A stretch of DNA of 64,000 bases from Clostridiales bacterium (GCA_004553625.1 SFKX01000003.1:122984-186983); one strand, 5' to 3'; numbered from the stretch's first letter, positions 1-8,466 are shown. Translations and numbers: made by a program. The notes: generated from the letters alone by a model not told the origin.

Positions 1-185
1 GTCTGGGCGAACTGGGCATCGCCTCAGTTCTGGCTCCGGAACCGGTCCTGCAGCAGAGCGCCTACGGCGTGTGCAGGGCGGCGGAGCTCGAGACCGCAGC
101 CCCCGCTTCGGAGCTGCTGCCGGTATATCTGAGGCTGTCCCAGGCCGAGCGTGAGCGGCAGGCAAGGCTGTCGCGGACTAAATAA
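1..185 (+). CDS. tsaB: tRNA threonylcarbamoyladenosine biosynthesis protein TsaB, C-terminal end
   Basis: Only the last 60 or so codons are in the window; the open frame runs from base 3 to a TAA at 183-185. The tail reads ELLPVYLRLSQAERERQ, and this PxYLRxxQAER ending is typical of TsaB, the non-catalytic partner of TsaD in making the t6A modification on ANN-decoding tRNAs. The protein is cytosolic. In many Firmicutes tsaB is followed by rimI or tsaD; here upp follows after 18 bases with its own ribosome site, so the two may be co-transcribed. The call rests on this short C-terminal signature only. Confidence 0.72.
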   Translation, partial: LGELGIASVLAPEPVLQQSAYGVCRAAELETAAPASELLPVYLRLSQAERERQARLSRTK

Positions 186-203
186 AAAGGAGACGAAATA
201 CAC

Positions 204-833
204 ATGAGCAATGTGCACGTATTCGACCACCCCCTCATCCAGCACAAGCTGGCCATCCTGCGCGATAAGGACACGGGGGCCAAATCCTTCCGCGAGCTCG
301 TCAGCGAGATCGCTATGCTGATGTGCTATGAGGCGACCCGCGACCTGCCCCTCAAGGAGGTCCAGGTCGAGACCCCGATGGGTACGGCCACCTGCCACCA
401 CATAGCCGGCAAGAAGCTCGCCGTCGTCCCCATCCTCCGCGCCGGCCTCGGCATGGTGGACGGAATGGTCGCCATGATGCCGAACGTCAAGGTGGGCCAC
501 ATCGGCCTCTACCGTGACCCCAACACGCTCGAGCCCGTCAAGTACTACTTCAAAATGCCGCCCGATATCCAGGAGAGAGACGCCATCATCGTCGACCCGA
601 TGCTCGCCACCGGCGGCAGCGCGGCCGCCGCGGCCATGTTCCTCAAGGAAGTCGGCGTCAAGCACATAAAGCTCATGAGCATCATCGGCGCGCCCGAGGG
701 CGTGGAGAGGATGCAGGCCGAACACCCGGACGTGGATATCTACGTCGCCGCCCTGGACGAAAAGCTCAACGATCACGGCTACATCGTCCCCGGCCTCGGC
801 GACGCCGGCGACAGGATCTTCGGCACGAAATAA
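204..833 (+). CDS. upp: Uracil phosphoribosyltransferase
   Basis: Converts uracil and PRPP to UMP in pyrimidine salvage (cytosol). The 209-residue length is exactly that of the bacterial UPRT family. The N-terminus (VHVFDHPLIQHKLAILRDK), the ILRAGLGMVDG stretch and the PRPP-binding block DPMLATGGSA near residues 132-141 are hallmark UPRT segments, and the C-terminus PGLGDAGDRIFGTK is the classic uracil-binding tail. Start is ATG 204 with an AAAGGAG ribosome site about 11 bases upstream. A strong intrinsic terminator follows at 856-891. No sign of damage. Confidence 0.97.
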   Translation: MSNVHVFDHPLIQHKLAILRDKDTGAKSFRELVSEIAMLMCYEATRDLPLKEVQVETPMGTATCHHIAGKKLAVVPILRAGLGMVDGMVAMMPNVKVGHIGLYRDPNTLEPVKYYFKMPPDIQERDAIIVDPMLATGGSAAAAAMFLKEVGVKHIKLMSIIGAPEGVERMQAEHPDVDIYVAALDEKLNDHGYIVPGLGDAGDRIFGTK

Positions 834-855
834 ACCTTTTATACGCCAAACAAAA

Positions 856-891
856 CGCCCTCCGGCTTCTCGCCGGAGGGCGCGTTTTTTT
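856..891. terminator. Bidirectional intrinsic terminator between upp and the electron-transfer operon
   Basis: An 11-bp perfect GC-rich stem (856-866 with 872-882, loop TTCTC) is followed by a T-run at 885-891 on the plus strand. Read on the minus strand the same hairpin is followed by GTTTTGTTT, so it can also end the converging transcript from 901. Confidence 0.9.
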
Positions 892-900
892 ATCTTTCGC

Positions 901-1347
901 TCAGAGCAGGATGCCTGCAAAACACTGGCAGGCCAGGTACATGCCCGCGCCCACGCAGACCGGGGCGAGGATGAAGGATTTGCCGGAGACCATGCGATCC
1001 TTTATCGTGTTGAAAAGGAAGGCCATGACGGTGAACAATGCTCCGGCGATGACGCCCAGCCTCAGGGCCTCGCCTATGCCGCTCGTCAGGCCCGCCGCCC
1101 AGGGCAGCAGCCAGAAGGTCAGCACGGCCAGCACCGCCGTCAGAAGCCAATCGCGCTTCGGCACGTGTTTCCACTCCAGGTAGCAGTCAATTACCAGCGC
1201 GGCCGCGCAGACCGCCGCCAGGTTCGGGATATCGATAAGCGGCAGTATCGCCTGCGGCATGAAGGTTCGCACAAGCATGAGCACAAGGCAGATGAGCCCC
1301 ACGACCCCGGCCAGTACAGTATTGAGCTTATAAGTAACAGCTTTCAT
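901..1347 (-). CDS. Small integral membrane protein of the flavin electron-transfer operon, unknown function
   Basis: 148 residues, very hydrophobic, with about four or five predicted membrane spans (roughly residues 10-28, 40-57, 66-85, 93-115, 124-146) and a short polar loop EWKHVPKRD around residues 58-66. There is no signal peptide, no cysteine cluster and no flavinylation motif. ATG start with AAAGGAG seven bases upstream. It is the last gene of the operon, 20 bases after the multi-FMN protein. It occupies a place where a full rnf operon would carry membrane subunits, but at 148 residues with no visible resemblance to RnfA/RnfE I do not equate it with them. It could be a membrane anchor or quinone-interacting partner; that is conjecture. 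Confidence 0.7.
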   Translation of the reverse strand: MKAVTYKLNTVLAGVVGLICLVLMLVRTFMPQAILPLIDIPNLAAVCAAALVIDCYLEWKHVPKRDWLLTAVLAVLTFWLLPWAAGLTSGIGEALRLGVIAGALFTVMAFLFNTIKDRMVSGKSFILAPVCVGAGMYLACQCFAGILL

Positions 1348-1367
1348 ACTCTTCTCCTTTCAGCCGT

Positions 1368-3752
1368 TCAGCCCAGCGTCAGGTCCACGGGGACCATGTT
1401 GTCAAAGGAAGCCCGGATGGCAGAGAGGATGTCGCCGTGGCTGTCGTTCAGGCTCATAGTGGCGGAACTCGTGATGTCGGCCAGCATGGCCTTCTCCTCA
1501 TCCGTCAGCGCCGCGTACTTCTCGGCGTCGCCCTCGCCGCTGCTCGACTCCTTGAGCGGGCGGCCGTTGGCGTCGGAGCAGTACTTCGCGAACCACTCCT
1601 CGACCTCGTCCACAGTCTTGCCCACGAAGAGCTTCTGGAAGGCGTCCATCTGCTCGCTCCAGGTTCCGGTACCCATGACGTAGGTCTCGCCCCTGTCGCG
1701 CTTCGTGACCCAGCCCGCTACCTCCTCGGTGAACTGATCCTCAGTGTCGGGAGTGGTGCCGTCCACCACGGCGTCGTGGTTCGAGTCGTTGTTGTAGCCG
1801 CCCTGGCCGGGCCAGCCGCTGAAGTGCGGCATCTCTGCGCCGTCATAGTTCGGCGTCGCGTACTCGAGCTGGTCTACGTAGATGGCGACGATCCTGCCTT
1901 CGCTGTCGAACAGCGTGTTGGCAAAGACCTGGTTGATGCTGTAGACCGGCGTGCCAGTGTCGTCCGAGCCGGGGCCCATGCGCACGGTGTTGGAGAGGCC
2001 GAGGCCCATACCCGTCGCGGTCATGGCGCCGAGCGGCACGCGGTTCTCATAGGCCTTGCGGATGGCGGAGAGGATATCGCCATGGCTGTCGTTCAGGCTC
2101 ATGGTGGCGGAGCTCGTGACGTCGGCCAGCATGGCCTTCTCGTCGTCGGTCAGCGCCGCGTACTTCTCCGCGTCGCCCTCGCCTGAGCTGTTCTCAGTGA
2201 GCGGGCGGCCGTTGGCGTCGGAGCAGTACTTCGCGAACCACTCCTCGACCTCATCGACGGTCATGCCCACGAAAAGGCGCTGGAAAGCATCCATCTGCTC
2301 GTGCCAGGTGCCGGTACCCATGACGTAGTCATCGCCCCTGTCGCGCTTGGTGGTCCAGCCTGCGACCTCCTCGGTGAACTGCTCCTCCGTGTCCGGGGTC
2401 GTTCCGTCCACCACGGCGTCGTGGTTCGAGTCGTTGTTGTAGCCGCCCTGGCCGGGCCAGCCGCTGAAGTGCGGCATGGACGCGCCGTCGTAGTTCGGCG
2501 TGGCGTACTCGAGCTGGTCGACGTAGATGGAGAGGATCTTGCCCTCGCCGTCGAACACGACGTTGGCAAAGACCTGGTTGATGCTGTAAACGGGCGTACC
2601 CGTATCGTCGGAGCCGGGACCCATGCGCACGGTGTTGGAGAGTCCAAAGCCCTGATAGGCCTCAGCTGCGGTCTGCGCAGCCTGAGTCGGCTCAGGAGTG
2701 GTCTCCGGCTCGGGCTCGGGGCTGGTGCCGGATATGGCGTTCTTGACGGCGTTGATGATGCCGTTGCTGGTGTAGGTCGCGCCGGAGACGACGTCCACGT
2801 CCGGCGAGTTCGCCGCGACGATGGCCGCAGGTATCTGCTCGAGCGCCGCGCCCGCTATCTCGGGCGTATCGCTGTTCGACACGACCTCGACCGCGGTGAT
2901 AGTGTCGCCGTCCATGGTGACGGAGACCGTGATGGGACCCATGAAGCCGTCGGCCGTGCCGGTGAGCGCTCCGCCGGCGCTGCCCGCGCTCTCCAGCGCG
3001 TTCTTGACGGCGTTGATGATACCGTTGCTGGTGTAGGTCGCACCGGAGACGATATCGACGTCGGCAGAGTTCGCCGCGACGATGGCGGCCGGGATCTGCT
3101 CGAGCGCCGCGCCCGCTATCTCGGGCGTCTCGCTGTTGGAGACCACCTCGACTGCGGCGATCTTGTCGCCGTCCATGGTGACGGAGACAGTGATGGGGCC
3201 GCCGAAGCCGTCGGCCGTGCCGGTGAGCACGCCGGCCGCGCCGGCCTCCTGCACGTACTTGCTCGCCGCATTGACGCAGGCGACGACGGCAGAGGAGCTT
3301 ATCGTGGCGCCGGTGACGGCGTCGATGTTGCTGTTCACGGCGAGGTCGCCCTTGGAGTTCATGAGGCCAACGAGGAAGTAGAGGTCGTCCTGCACTCCGA
3401 GGCCAAGGCCGTAGGTGTCGTGGATATCGCGGACGGTGTAGCCCTTGACCACGCCGTCATTGTCGACGGCGACGAGAAGCTTGATCTCGTCCACATAGCC
3501 GTTCGTGGTCATGGCTAGGACGTAGCCGCCCTCGCCCTTGTAGACGTTGGTGATCTTCGAGTCGGCGCCATTGTATTCGATCTCCTCGAACTCGCCGCCG
3601 CCGGGCAGCAGGTAGGAGATCATCTCGTTGAGCTCAGTCTCAGCGTTGGACACCGCGGTGCCGGCCAGGCCGGCGCTCGCCGCCGTGAGTATGATCGCGC
3701 AGACCAGGATTACGGCAACGGGGATAAGCAGTTTCTTCATGCCCTCGGTCAT
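1368..3752 (-). CDS. Multi-domain FMN-binding (RnfG-like) protein with five flavinylation-type motifs
   Basis: 794 residues, probably facing the outside of the membrane. After an N-terminal membrane anchor (residues 6-28) come an RnfG-like domain with motif DAVTGAT (144-150), two nearly identical FMN-bind domains with DIVSGAT (233-239) and DVVSGAT (320-326), a Pro/Glu/Thr linker (343-360), and two nearly identical ~215-residue repeats, each ending in D(V/I)TSSATMS (544-552 and 759-767). D-x-x-[ST]-G-A-T is the motif that ApbE modifies by linking FMN to the Thr; the last two sites carry Ser in place of Gly. Typical RnfG is about 200 residues with one site. ATG overlaps the rnfD stop by four bases. 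Inferred role: an FMN relay carrying electrons from RnfC/D outward. Confidence 0.85.
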   Translation of the reverse strand: MTEGMKKLLIPVAVILVCAIILTAASAGLAGTAVSNAETELNEMISYLLPGGGEFEEIEYNGADSKITNVYKGEGGYVLAMTTNGYVDEIKLLVAVDNDGVVKGYTVRDIHDTYGLGLGVQDDLYFLVGLMNSKGDLAVNSNIDAVTGATISSSAVVACVNAASKYVQEAGAAGVLTGTADGFGGPITVSVTMDGDKIAAVEVVSNSETPEIAGAALEQIPAAIVAANSADVDIVSGATYTSNGIINAVKNALESAGSAGGALTGTADGFMGPITVSVTMDGDTITAVEVVSNSDTPEIAGAALEQIPAAIVAANSPDVDVVSGATYTSNGIINAVKNAISGTSPEPEPETTPEPTQAAQTAAEAYQGFGLSNTVRMGPGSDDTGTPVYSINQVFANVVFDGEGKILSIYVDQLEYATPNYDGASMPHFSGWPGQGGYNNDSNHDAVVDGTTPDTEEQFTEEVAGWTTKRDRGDDYVMGTGTWHEQMDAFQRLFVGMTVDEVEEWFAKYCSDANGRPLTENSSGEGDAEKYAALTDDEKAMLADVTSSATMSLNDSHGDILSAIRKAYENRVPLGAMTATGMGLGLSNTVRMGPGSDDTGTPVYSINQVFANTLFDSEGRIVAIYVDQLEYATPNYDGAEMPHFSGWPGQGGYNNDSNHDAVVDGTTPDTEDQFTEEVAGWVTKRDRGETYVMGTGTWSEQMDAFQKLFVGKTVDEVEEWFAKYCSDANGRPLKESSSGEGDAEKYAALTDEEKAMLADITSSATMSLNDSHGDILSAIRASFDNMVPVDLTLG

Positions 3753-4720
3753 TTCCCGGCACCCCCTTTCGCCACACCGAAGCGTTTCACAGGCACTGCC
3801 TTGTCAAGCGCCCAGGCGCAGGCGTTCATGATGAGGATAGCGTAGGTCACGCCCTCCGGGAAGAGCCCGAAGTAGCGGAAGATGACGGTCAGCACGCCGC
3901 AGCCCAGGCCGTAGACCAGCTGCGCGGCGGGCAGGGCCGGGCTCGTGACGTAGTCGGTGGCCATGAAGATGGCGCCGAGCATGACGCCGCCGCCCATGAC
4001 GCTGTAGAGCATCCAGAGGAAGGCGTCGTCGCCCTTGTTGAACACGAGCGTCAGCACGGCGACCGCTCCTATGTAGGCGACGGGGATGCGCCAGCTGATG
4101 ACCTTGCGCCAGAGCAGGTATACAAGGCCGATGAGCAGGACCAGGGTGCAGACCTCGCCGATGCAGCCGCCGATCCTGCCGAGGAACATGTCGAGGAGGC
4201 TCGCATCCGGCAGCGCGGGCCGCGCCATCGTCTGGAGCGGGGTGCTGGAGGAGACGATGTCCACCGCGCCGAAGTTGAAGGCGGGGACGGCCTCGGTCGT
4301 ATACCGGGTGATGGTAGCGGGCCAGAAGAGCATGATGACGGCCCTGCCGCCCAGTGCGGGATTGAATACGTTCTGGCCCAGGCCGCCCATGAAGCCCTTG
4401 ACGACGATGATCGCAAAGGCGTCGCCTACCAGCACGACCCAGTAGGGGCAGCTGGCGGGCAGCGAGAAGGCCAGCAGCACGCCGGTGACGACGGCAGAAA
4501 GGTCGCCCACGGTGGGCTTTTTCCTCATGACGAGGTTCACGATCAGCTCCGCCACGACGCAACCAGCCGCCGAGATGACGGTCAGCACGAGCGCGCGCAG
4601 GCCGAAGAGCACGACCCCGGCGATGAGCGCGGGGACGAGGGCTATGAGCACGTCCAGCATCGTCCGCTGCGTAGTGTCGCCGCTGCGGATGTGGGGTGCG
4701 GAGGTCACGATAAGGTTCAT
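3749..4720 (-). CDS. rnfD: Electron transport complex subunit RnfD (NqrB/RnfD family)
   Basis: 323-residue polytopic membrane protein of the RnfD/NqrB family. The segment GDLSAVVTGVLLAFSLP (72-88), VKGFMGGLGQNVFNPALGGRA (108-126) and about eight to ten spans fit the family. The covalent-FMN site, usually S-G-A-T, appears here as DIVSSST followed by PLQ, with Thr160 the expected flavin-bearing residue; the Gly and Ala positions are both Ser. In the Rnf complex RnfD holds covalent FMN and riboflavin. Its ATG shares one base with the rnfC stop (TAATG), implying translational coupling. Confidence 0.92.
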   Translation of the reverse strand: MNLIVTSAPHIRSGDTTQRTMLDVLIALVPALIAGVVLFGLRALVLTVISAAGCVVAELIVNLVMRKKPTVGDLSAVVTGVLLAFSLPASCPYWVVLVGDAFAIIVVKGFMGGLGQNVFNPALGGRAVIMLFWPATITRYTTEAVPAFNFGAVDIVSSSTPLQTMARPALPDASLLDMFLGRIGGCIGEVCTLVLLIGLVYLLWRKVISWRIPVAYIGAVAVLTLVFNKGDDAFLWMLYSVMGGGVMLGAIFMATDYVTSPALPAAQLVYGLGCGVLTVIFRYFGLFPEGVTYAILIMNACAWALDKAVPVKRFGVAKGGAGK

Positions 4721-6012
4721 TACCTCTTTCCCTCCTTCAGCAGTTTCTTGCCCGCCTTGAAGGTCTCGACCAGGGGCAGGCGTCCCGGACAGACGTAGGC
4801 ACAGCAGCCGCAGTCCATGCAGTCCTCAAGGTTGAGGCGCTGCAGCTCGGCCTTGTCCCCGGCCAGCACATAGCGGTACATGTTGAGCGGCTGCAGGCCC
4901 ATCGGGCAGGCGGCCAGGCACTTGCCGCAGCGTATGCAGGTGGGGTCCTCGGCGGCGGGGGCCGCGTCCACCATGCAGAGCACGGCGTTCGTTCCCTTCA
5001 CGACGGGGACAGAGAGGTCTCCCTGCGCCGTACCCATCATCGGGCCGCCGCAGATGACCTTGCAGGTCTCTTCCTTCACGCCGCCGGCGGCCTCGAGGAG
5101 CTCGCCTATCGGCGTGCCGACGCGGACTATCATATTCTTCGGCTCGACGGCGCCCTCGCCCGTCACCGTGACGACCTTCTCAGTTATGGGCAGGCCCTCG
5201 TACACGGCGCGGCAGATGGAGTACACCGTCGTGACGTTGAAGAGCGCGCCGGTCCTGGCGCCGGGAGCGACTTCGCGTCCGGTCACGGCGAGAATTATCT
5301 GCTTCTTGGCGCCCTGGGGGTAGCGGGTCGGCAGGGCGCGGACCTCTATGTCCTCGTTGCCGCCCAGCTTGGAGCGCAGGGCCTCGATAGCCTCGGGCTT
5401 GTTGTCCTCCACGGCGATGACCGTGTGCTTCGCGCCGATGACATCCGCAAGAATGCGTGCGCCCAGGATGACCTTCTCAGGCCAGGTGCACATCACCGTA
5501 TCGTCGGAGGTGATGTAGGGCTCGCACTCGCAGGCGTTTATTATCATCGTATCGGTCTTGCCCGCAGTGGAGAGGATCTTGGAGTTCGTGGGGTAGGCCG
5601 CGCCGCCCATGCCGCATATGCCCGCCTCACGGACTATCGCCGCCAGCTCAGCGGGTGTCATGCCCTTGTGCGTTGCACGGGGCTTTATCGCCGGGTCTGG
5701 CGTATCCTTGCCGTCGCTGTCTATGACAACGCAGACGGACTTTCTTCCGCCGGGTATCGGCAGCTGCTCCACCGCCGCCACGGTGCCGGACACCGAGGCG
5801 TGCACCGGGGAGCAGACGCCCTCGCCGTCGCCTATCTTCTGACCCAGCTTCACCGTGTCGCCCACCTTCACCAGAGGGCTGCAGGGCGCGCCGATGTGCT
5901 GGGACATGGGTATGATGACCCTCGAAGGCGCCGGCGCCGGCACAGGAGCTCCGCCCCGCGACAGCGCCTTGCCGTCGTTGGGATGGATCCCGCCCCTGAA
6001 AAGCTGCTTCAT
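4720..6012 (-). CDS. rnfC: Electron transport complex subunit RnfC
   Basis: 430 residues, cytoplasmic membrane-associated subunit, the NADH-side flavoprotein of Rnf. It has an N-terminal RnfC barrel domain with FRGGIHP (5-11), the nucleotide/FMN-binding segment GICGMGGAAYPT (131-142) and INACECEPYITSDD (158-171), a SLBB-like region, and two [4Fe-4S] motifs, C359-x2-C362-x2-C365-x3-C369 and C398-x2-C401-x2-C404-x3-C408. All expected residues are present. ATG follows GAGAGGTG. In standard operons rnfC leads rnfCDGEAB; here only C, D and a G-like gene follow, so the usual ferredoxin-side subunit RnfB and membrane Fe-S subunits RnfA/E must be elsewhere or absent. Confidence 0.95.
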   Translation of the reverse strand: MKQLFRGGIHPNDGKALSRGGAPVPAPAPSRVIIPMSQHIGAPCSPLVKVGDTVKLGQKIGDGEGVCSPVHASVSGTVAAVEQLPIPGGRKSVCVVIDSDGKDTPDPAIKPRATHKGMTPAELAAIVREAGICGMGGAAYPTNSKILSTAGKTDTMIINACECEPYITSDDTVMCTWPEKVILGARILADVIGAKHTVIAVEDNKPEAIEALRSKLGGNEDIEVRALPTRYPQGAKKQIILAVTGREVAPGARTGALFNVTTVYSICRAVYEGLPITEKVVTVTGEGAVEPKNMIVRVGTPIGELLEAAGGVKEETCKVICGGPMMGTAQGDLSVPVVKGTNAVLCMVDAAPAAEDPTCIRCGKCLAACPMGLQPLNMYRYVLAGDKAELQRLNLEDCMDCGCCAYVCPGRLPLVETFKAGKKLLKEGKR

Positions 6013-6045
6013 ACTTTCACCTCTCTACTCATATTTGACATTTTC

Positions 6046-7140
6046 CTACTCTTTTATCAGCTCTGCAAAGCCCGGGCTGTACAGCACTTCCCCGTCCGCC
6101 GCGACCCACATGGCCTCGGCCCCGAACTCGTCCAGAAGCGCCTGGCCCTCCGCCTGAGTCATGGTGAAGAGGCTCGTCGAGAGCGCGTCCGCCAGGCCCG
6201 AATCCTCGCAGACTATCGTCACGGAACGCCAGCGGTCCGCGGGAAACAGCGTGTCCGGGTCTATGATGTGGTGGTATTTTACGCCGTCCACATAGTAGTA
6301 GCGCTGGTAATCCCCGCTCGTCACGACGGAGCCGCCCGAGGCGTAGAGCGTGTGGAGATAGTCCTCCGTCCCGCCGTCCGGGTCCTGTACGCCGACCACC
6401 CAGGGCGTGCCGTCCGGCTTCGGCCCCGTGGCCCGCACGTTCCCGCCGACGCTGACCAGGTAGCCCTCTGGCAGGCCTTTGCAGACCTGTTCCGTAGCGT
6501 AGCCCTTGGCCACCGCGCCGACGTCCAGCCGCGTCTCGGGGTCCGTTATTTCCACCGTCCCCGCCTCGGCGTCTATCACCACCGCGTCAAAGTCGCAGTG
6601 CTCCGCGGCTGCCTCGAGCGCAGCCTGGTCCGGGAGCTCCCCGTCCTCGGAGAATTCCCCGGCCTCGCGCGCATCGTGCCAGAGCTTCAGCACGCCGCCC
6701 ATGGCGACGTCCAGCTTGCCGCCCGTCGCGTCGTACATCTCGCGGCAGAACAGCAGCAGGTCTATTATCCTCTCGTCGACCTCGACGGGACCCTGCCCCG
6801 CCGCGTCGTTTATCGTCTTTACGTTGTTTATGCCCTCGTACTCGTCGTAGATATCGTAGAGCCGGTGGTACTCCTCCAGCCCCGCCTTCAGTTCTTCGGC
6901 TACGGCGCGAAATTCCTCCTCCGACTCCGCGTAGCCGACCACGGTCGTCACGGTGTCGAAAAGCTCGAGAAAGCTCGCCTGATATCTCGTGAGCTCCGGC
7001 TCCGCCGTCTCAGACGGCTGCCCCACGTCTATTATCTGCGTCGTGGAGCAGCCGGTGAGCGTCAGCAGCGCCAGAGAGAGCGCCGCGAGGCGCAGCAGAA
7101 CATTGCCGCGCCGCGCCCGCGGACTTCTCAGCCTTGGCAT
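6046..7140 (-). CDS. apbE: FAD:protein FMN transferase (ApbE), lipoprotein
   Basis: 364 residues. An Arg-rich N-terminus, a hydrophobic stretch and the lipobox LTGC near residues 28-31 indicate an exported lipoprotein. The ApbE core is clear: an FDTVTTV stretch near 60, LDVGAVAKGYA (FAD-binding), VSVGGNVRATG and YHHIIDPDT (substrate/metal site). ApbE moves FMN from FAD to a Thr in D-x-x-[ST]-G-A-[ST] motifs, and the genes on both sides encode such targets, so its clients are probably its own operon. Start ATG 7140 has no ribosome site and lies nine bases after the preceding stop, so translation may be coupled. Confidence 0.95.
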   Translation of the reverse strand: MPRLRSPRARRGNVLLRLAALSLALLTLTGCSTTQIIDVGQPSETAEPELTRYQASFLELFDTVTTVVGYAESEEEFRAVAEELKAGLEEYHRLYDIYDEYEGINNVKTINDAAGQGPVEVDERIIDLLLFCREMYDATGGKLDVAMGGVLKLWHDAREAGEFSEDGELPDQAALEAAAEHCDFDAVVIDAEAGTVEITDPETRLDVGAVAKGYATEQVCKGLPEGYLVSVGGNVRATGPKPDGTPWVVGVQDPDGGTEDYLHTLYASGGSVVTSGDYQRYYYVDGVKYHHIIDPDTLFPADRWRSVTIVCEDSGLADALSTSLFTMTQAEGQALLDEFGAEAMWVAADGEVLYSPGFAELIKE

Positions 7141-7148
7141 ATATACTA

Positions 7149-8261
7149 TTACTTGATAACCGCGATGAAGGCACCGACGGCCATGGTGCAGCCTGCGGTG
7201 AGGTCGGCATCAGTCGGGTGAGTGGCCTCGTCAACGGCAATGCCGGCGACGTCGGCAGGAGTCTTTCCGGTGACGTACTCGCAGAAGGCCCAAGCCTGCT
7301 CATCCCACTCAGCCTTTATCGGGCTGGCCTTGCGCATGTCGTAGGCATCGTCCAGCACGAGCTTGGAGTCGTAGGACGTGCCGACCTCGGAGGCGATCTC
7401 GCCCGCCGCGGTGACGGCTATCTTGGCCTGGACGCAGTCGAGGTAGCAGCTGGTGATGACGCCGCTGGCGTCGAGCGTATAGGCGCCCACGGTCACATCC
7501 GCCTGGGCGGTGCCGTTGCCGTCGGCGGAGGCGGCCTTGGAGCTGTCGGAGACTATGGCGTTGCAGTTCATGTACAGGGTGTCGTCCACGCCCGCGCCGA
7601 GGACCTTCGCGTTGGCGACGGCGTTCTCGATTGCGGTGATGATCTCAGCTATGTTCATGGTGCAGCCGGTGGTGATGTCGGCGTCGGTGGGCTTGCCGCC
7701 GTCGTCAAGAGCGATGCCCTTGACCTCGTCGATGGTCTTGCCGGTGACATAGTCGGCAAGGAAGTTCGCCTGCTCGTCCCACTCGGCCTTTATCGGGCTG
7801 GCCTTGCGCATGTCGTAGGCGTCGTCGAGGACGATCTTGGAGTCAAAAGCGGTGTTGGCCGGGGTGACGATCTCTCCGGCGGCGCTTATCTCTATCTTGG
7901 TCTGGACGCAGTCGATAAGGCAGTCCTGGATGACGCCGTCGCCGTCCACGAGAACGGCCACAAAGGTCGTGTCGGCCTGGGCCACACCGTTGGCCTCAGC
8001 CGTCGCGGCCTTGGAGCTGCTGGAGACCACGCTCACCAGCGCGAGGCCGGTCTTGAGCTGACCCTCGGGCAGCGGGGTGTCGTCAACGACCGGAGCCGGC
8101 GTGTCGGCGGGAGGATCAGTCGGGACGACTTCGGGGGTCGGGGTAGCGTCGGGGGTGTCGTCTTCGCCGCCCATGTTGACTATAATAGTCGTCTGGCCGC
8201 AGCCCGCCAGAAGCCCCAGGCAAAGGATCGCGGCGAGGAGAATCGCAAACAGTTTCTTCAT
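7149..8261 (-). CDS. Lipoprotein with two flavin-carrier repeats (PplA-like electron-transfer lipoprotein)
   Basis: 370 residues; signal peptide with lipobox LLAGC (Cys21), then a Pro/Thr/Asp linker (30-65), then two ~140-residue tandem repeats. Each repeat contains the stretch DDAYDMRKASPIKAEWDEQ and ends in D-x-T-x-G-C-T-M (DITTGCT at 195-201, DLTAGCT at 353-359). These align with the D-x-x-[ST]-G-A-T flavinylation motif, with Cys for Ala and, in the second, Ala for Ser/Thr. The domain resembles the C-terminal repeats of the 794-residue protein in this operon (shared WxEQ, GKTxDEV, CTM/ATM ending). ATG 8261 is chosen because AGGAGGT precedes it; an in-frame start upstream lacks one. First gene of the operon; a similar two-site flavin lipoprotein (PplA) ends the Listeria extracellular electron path. 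Confidence 0.82.
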   Translation of the reverse strand: MKKLFAILLAAILCLGLLAGCGQTTIIVNMGGEDDTPDATPTPEVVPTDPPADTPAPVVDDTPLPEGQLKTGLALVSVVSSSSKAATAEANGVAQADTTFVAVLVDGDGVIQDCLIDCVQTKIEISAAGEIVTPANTAFDSKIVLDDAYDMRKASPIKAEWDEQANFLADYVTGKTIDEVKGIALDDGGKPTDADITTGCTMNIAEIITAIENAVANAKVLGAGVDDTLYMNCNAIVSDSSKAASADGNGTAQADVTVGAYTLDASGVITSCYLDCVQAKIAVTAAGEIASEVGTSYDSKLVLDDAYDMRKASPIKAEWDEQAWAFCEYVTGKTPADVAGIAVDEATHPTDADLTAGCTMAVGAFIAVIK

Positions 8262-8466
8262 TTTCCTACCTCCTGAATATGGATGGTTTTTATATCTGCC
8301 AGCCCCGCGCCCGGCGCGGAGCGTCAACAGCCCCGGTGCTCAAAATAGTCAAAAGAATAACAAGCCCAGACATAAACAAACAGGCGCGTCTAAAGTGTCC
8401 ATTAATGCACGCTCATGCCGCGTCCGGCTGGAGTCTTTTTGAACTTTTTTCTCTTTTGCTTTTATT

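Noticed and set aside
24..920. Long open frame opposite upp and many other long antisense frames (e.g. opposite the multi-FMN, FtsX, OYE and NCS1 genes)
   Set aside because: High GC gives long spurious frames. These lack ribosome sites, show Arg/His/Gly-rich composition and lie opposite well-recognised genes.
901..1347. RnfA or RnfE identity for the small membrane protein
   Set aside because: 148 residues is shorter than RnfA/E (about 190-230), and I see no matching motifs or conserved cysteines in spans.
1440..2660. Assembly duplication within the multi-FMN gene
   Set aside because: The two copies are very similar but differ at many codons, including several residue changes, so it is a genuine internal duplication.
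8262..8460. FMN or tetrahydrofolate riboswitch in the gap between the electron-transfer operon and fhs
   Set aside because: No conserved riboswitch core on either strand, and the predicted fhs leader is only about 25 bases.
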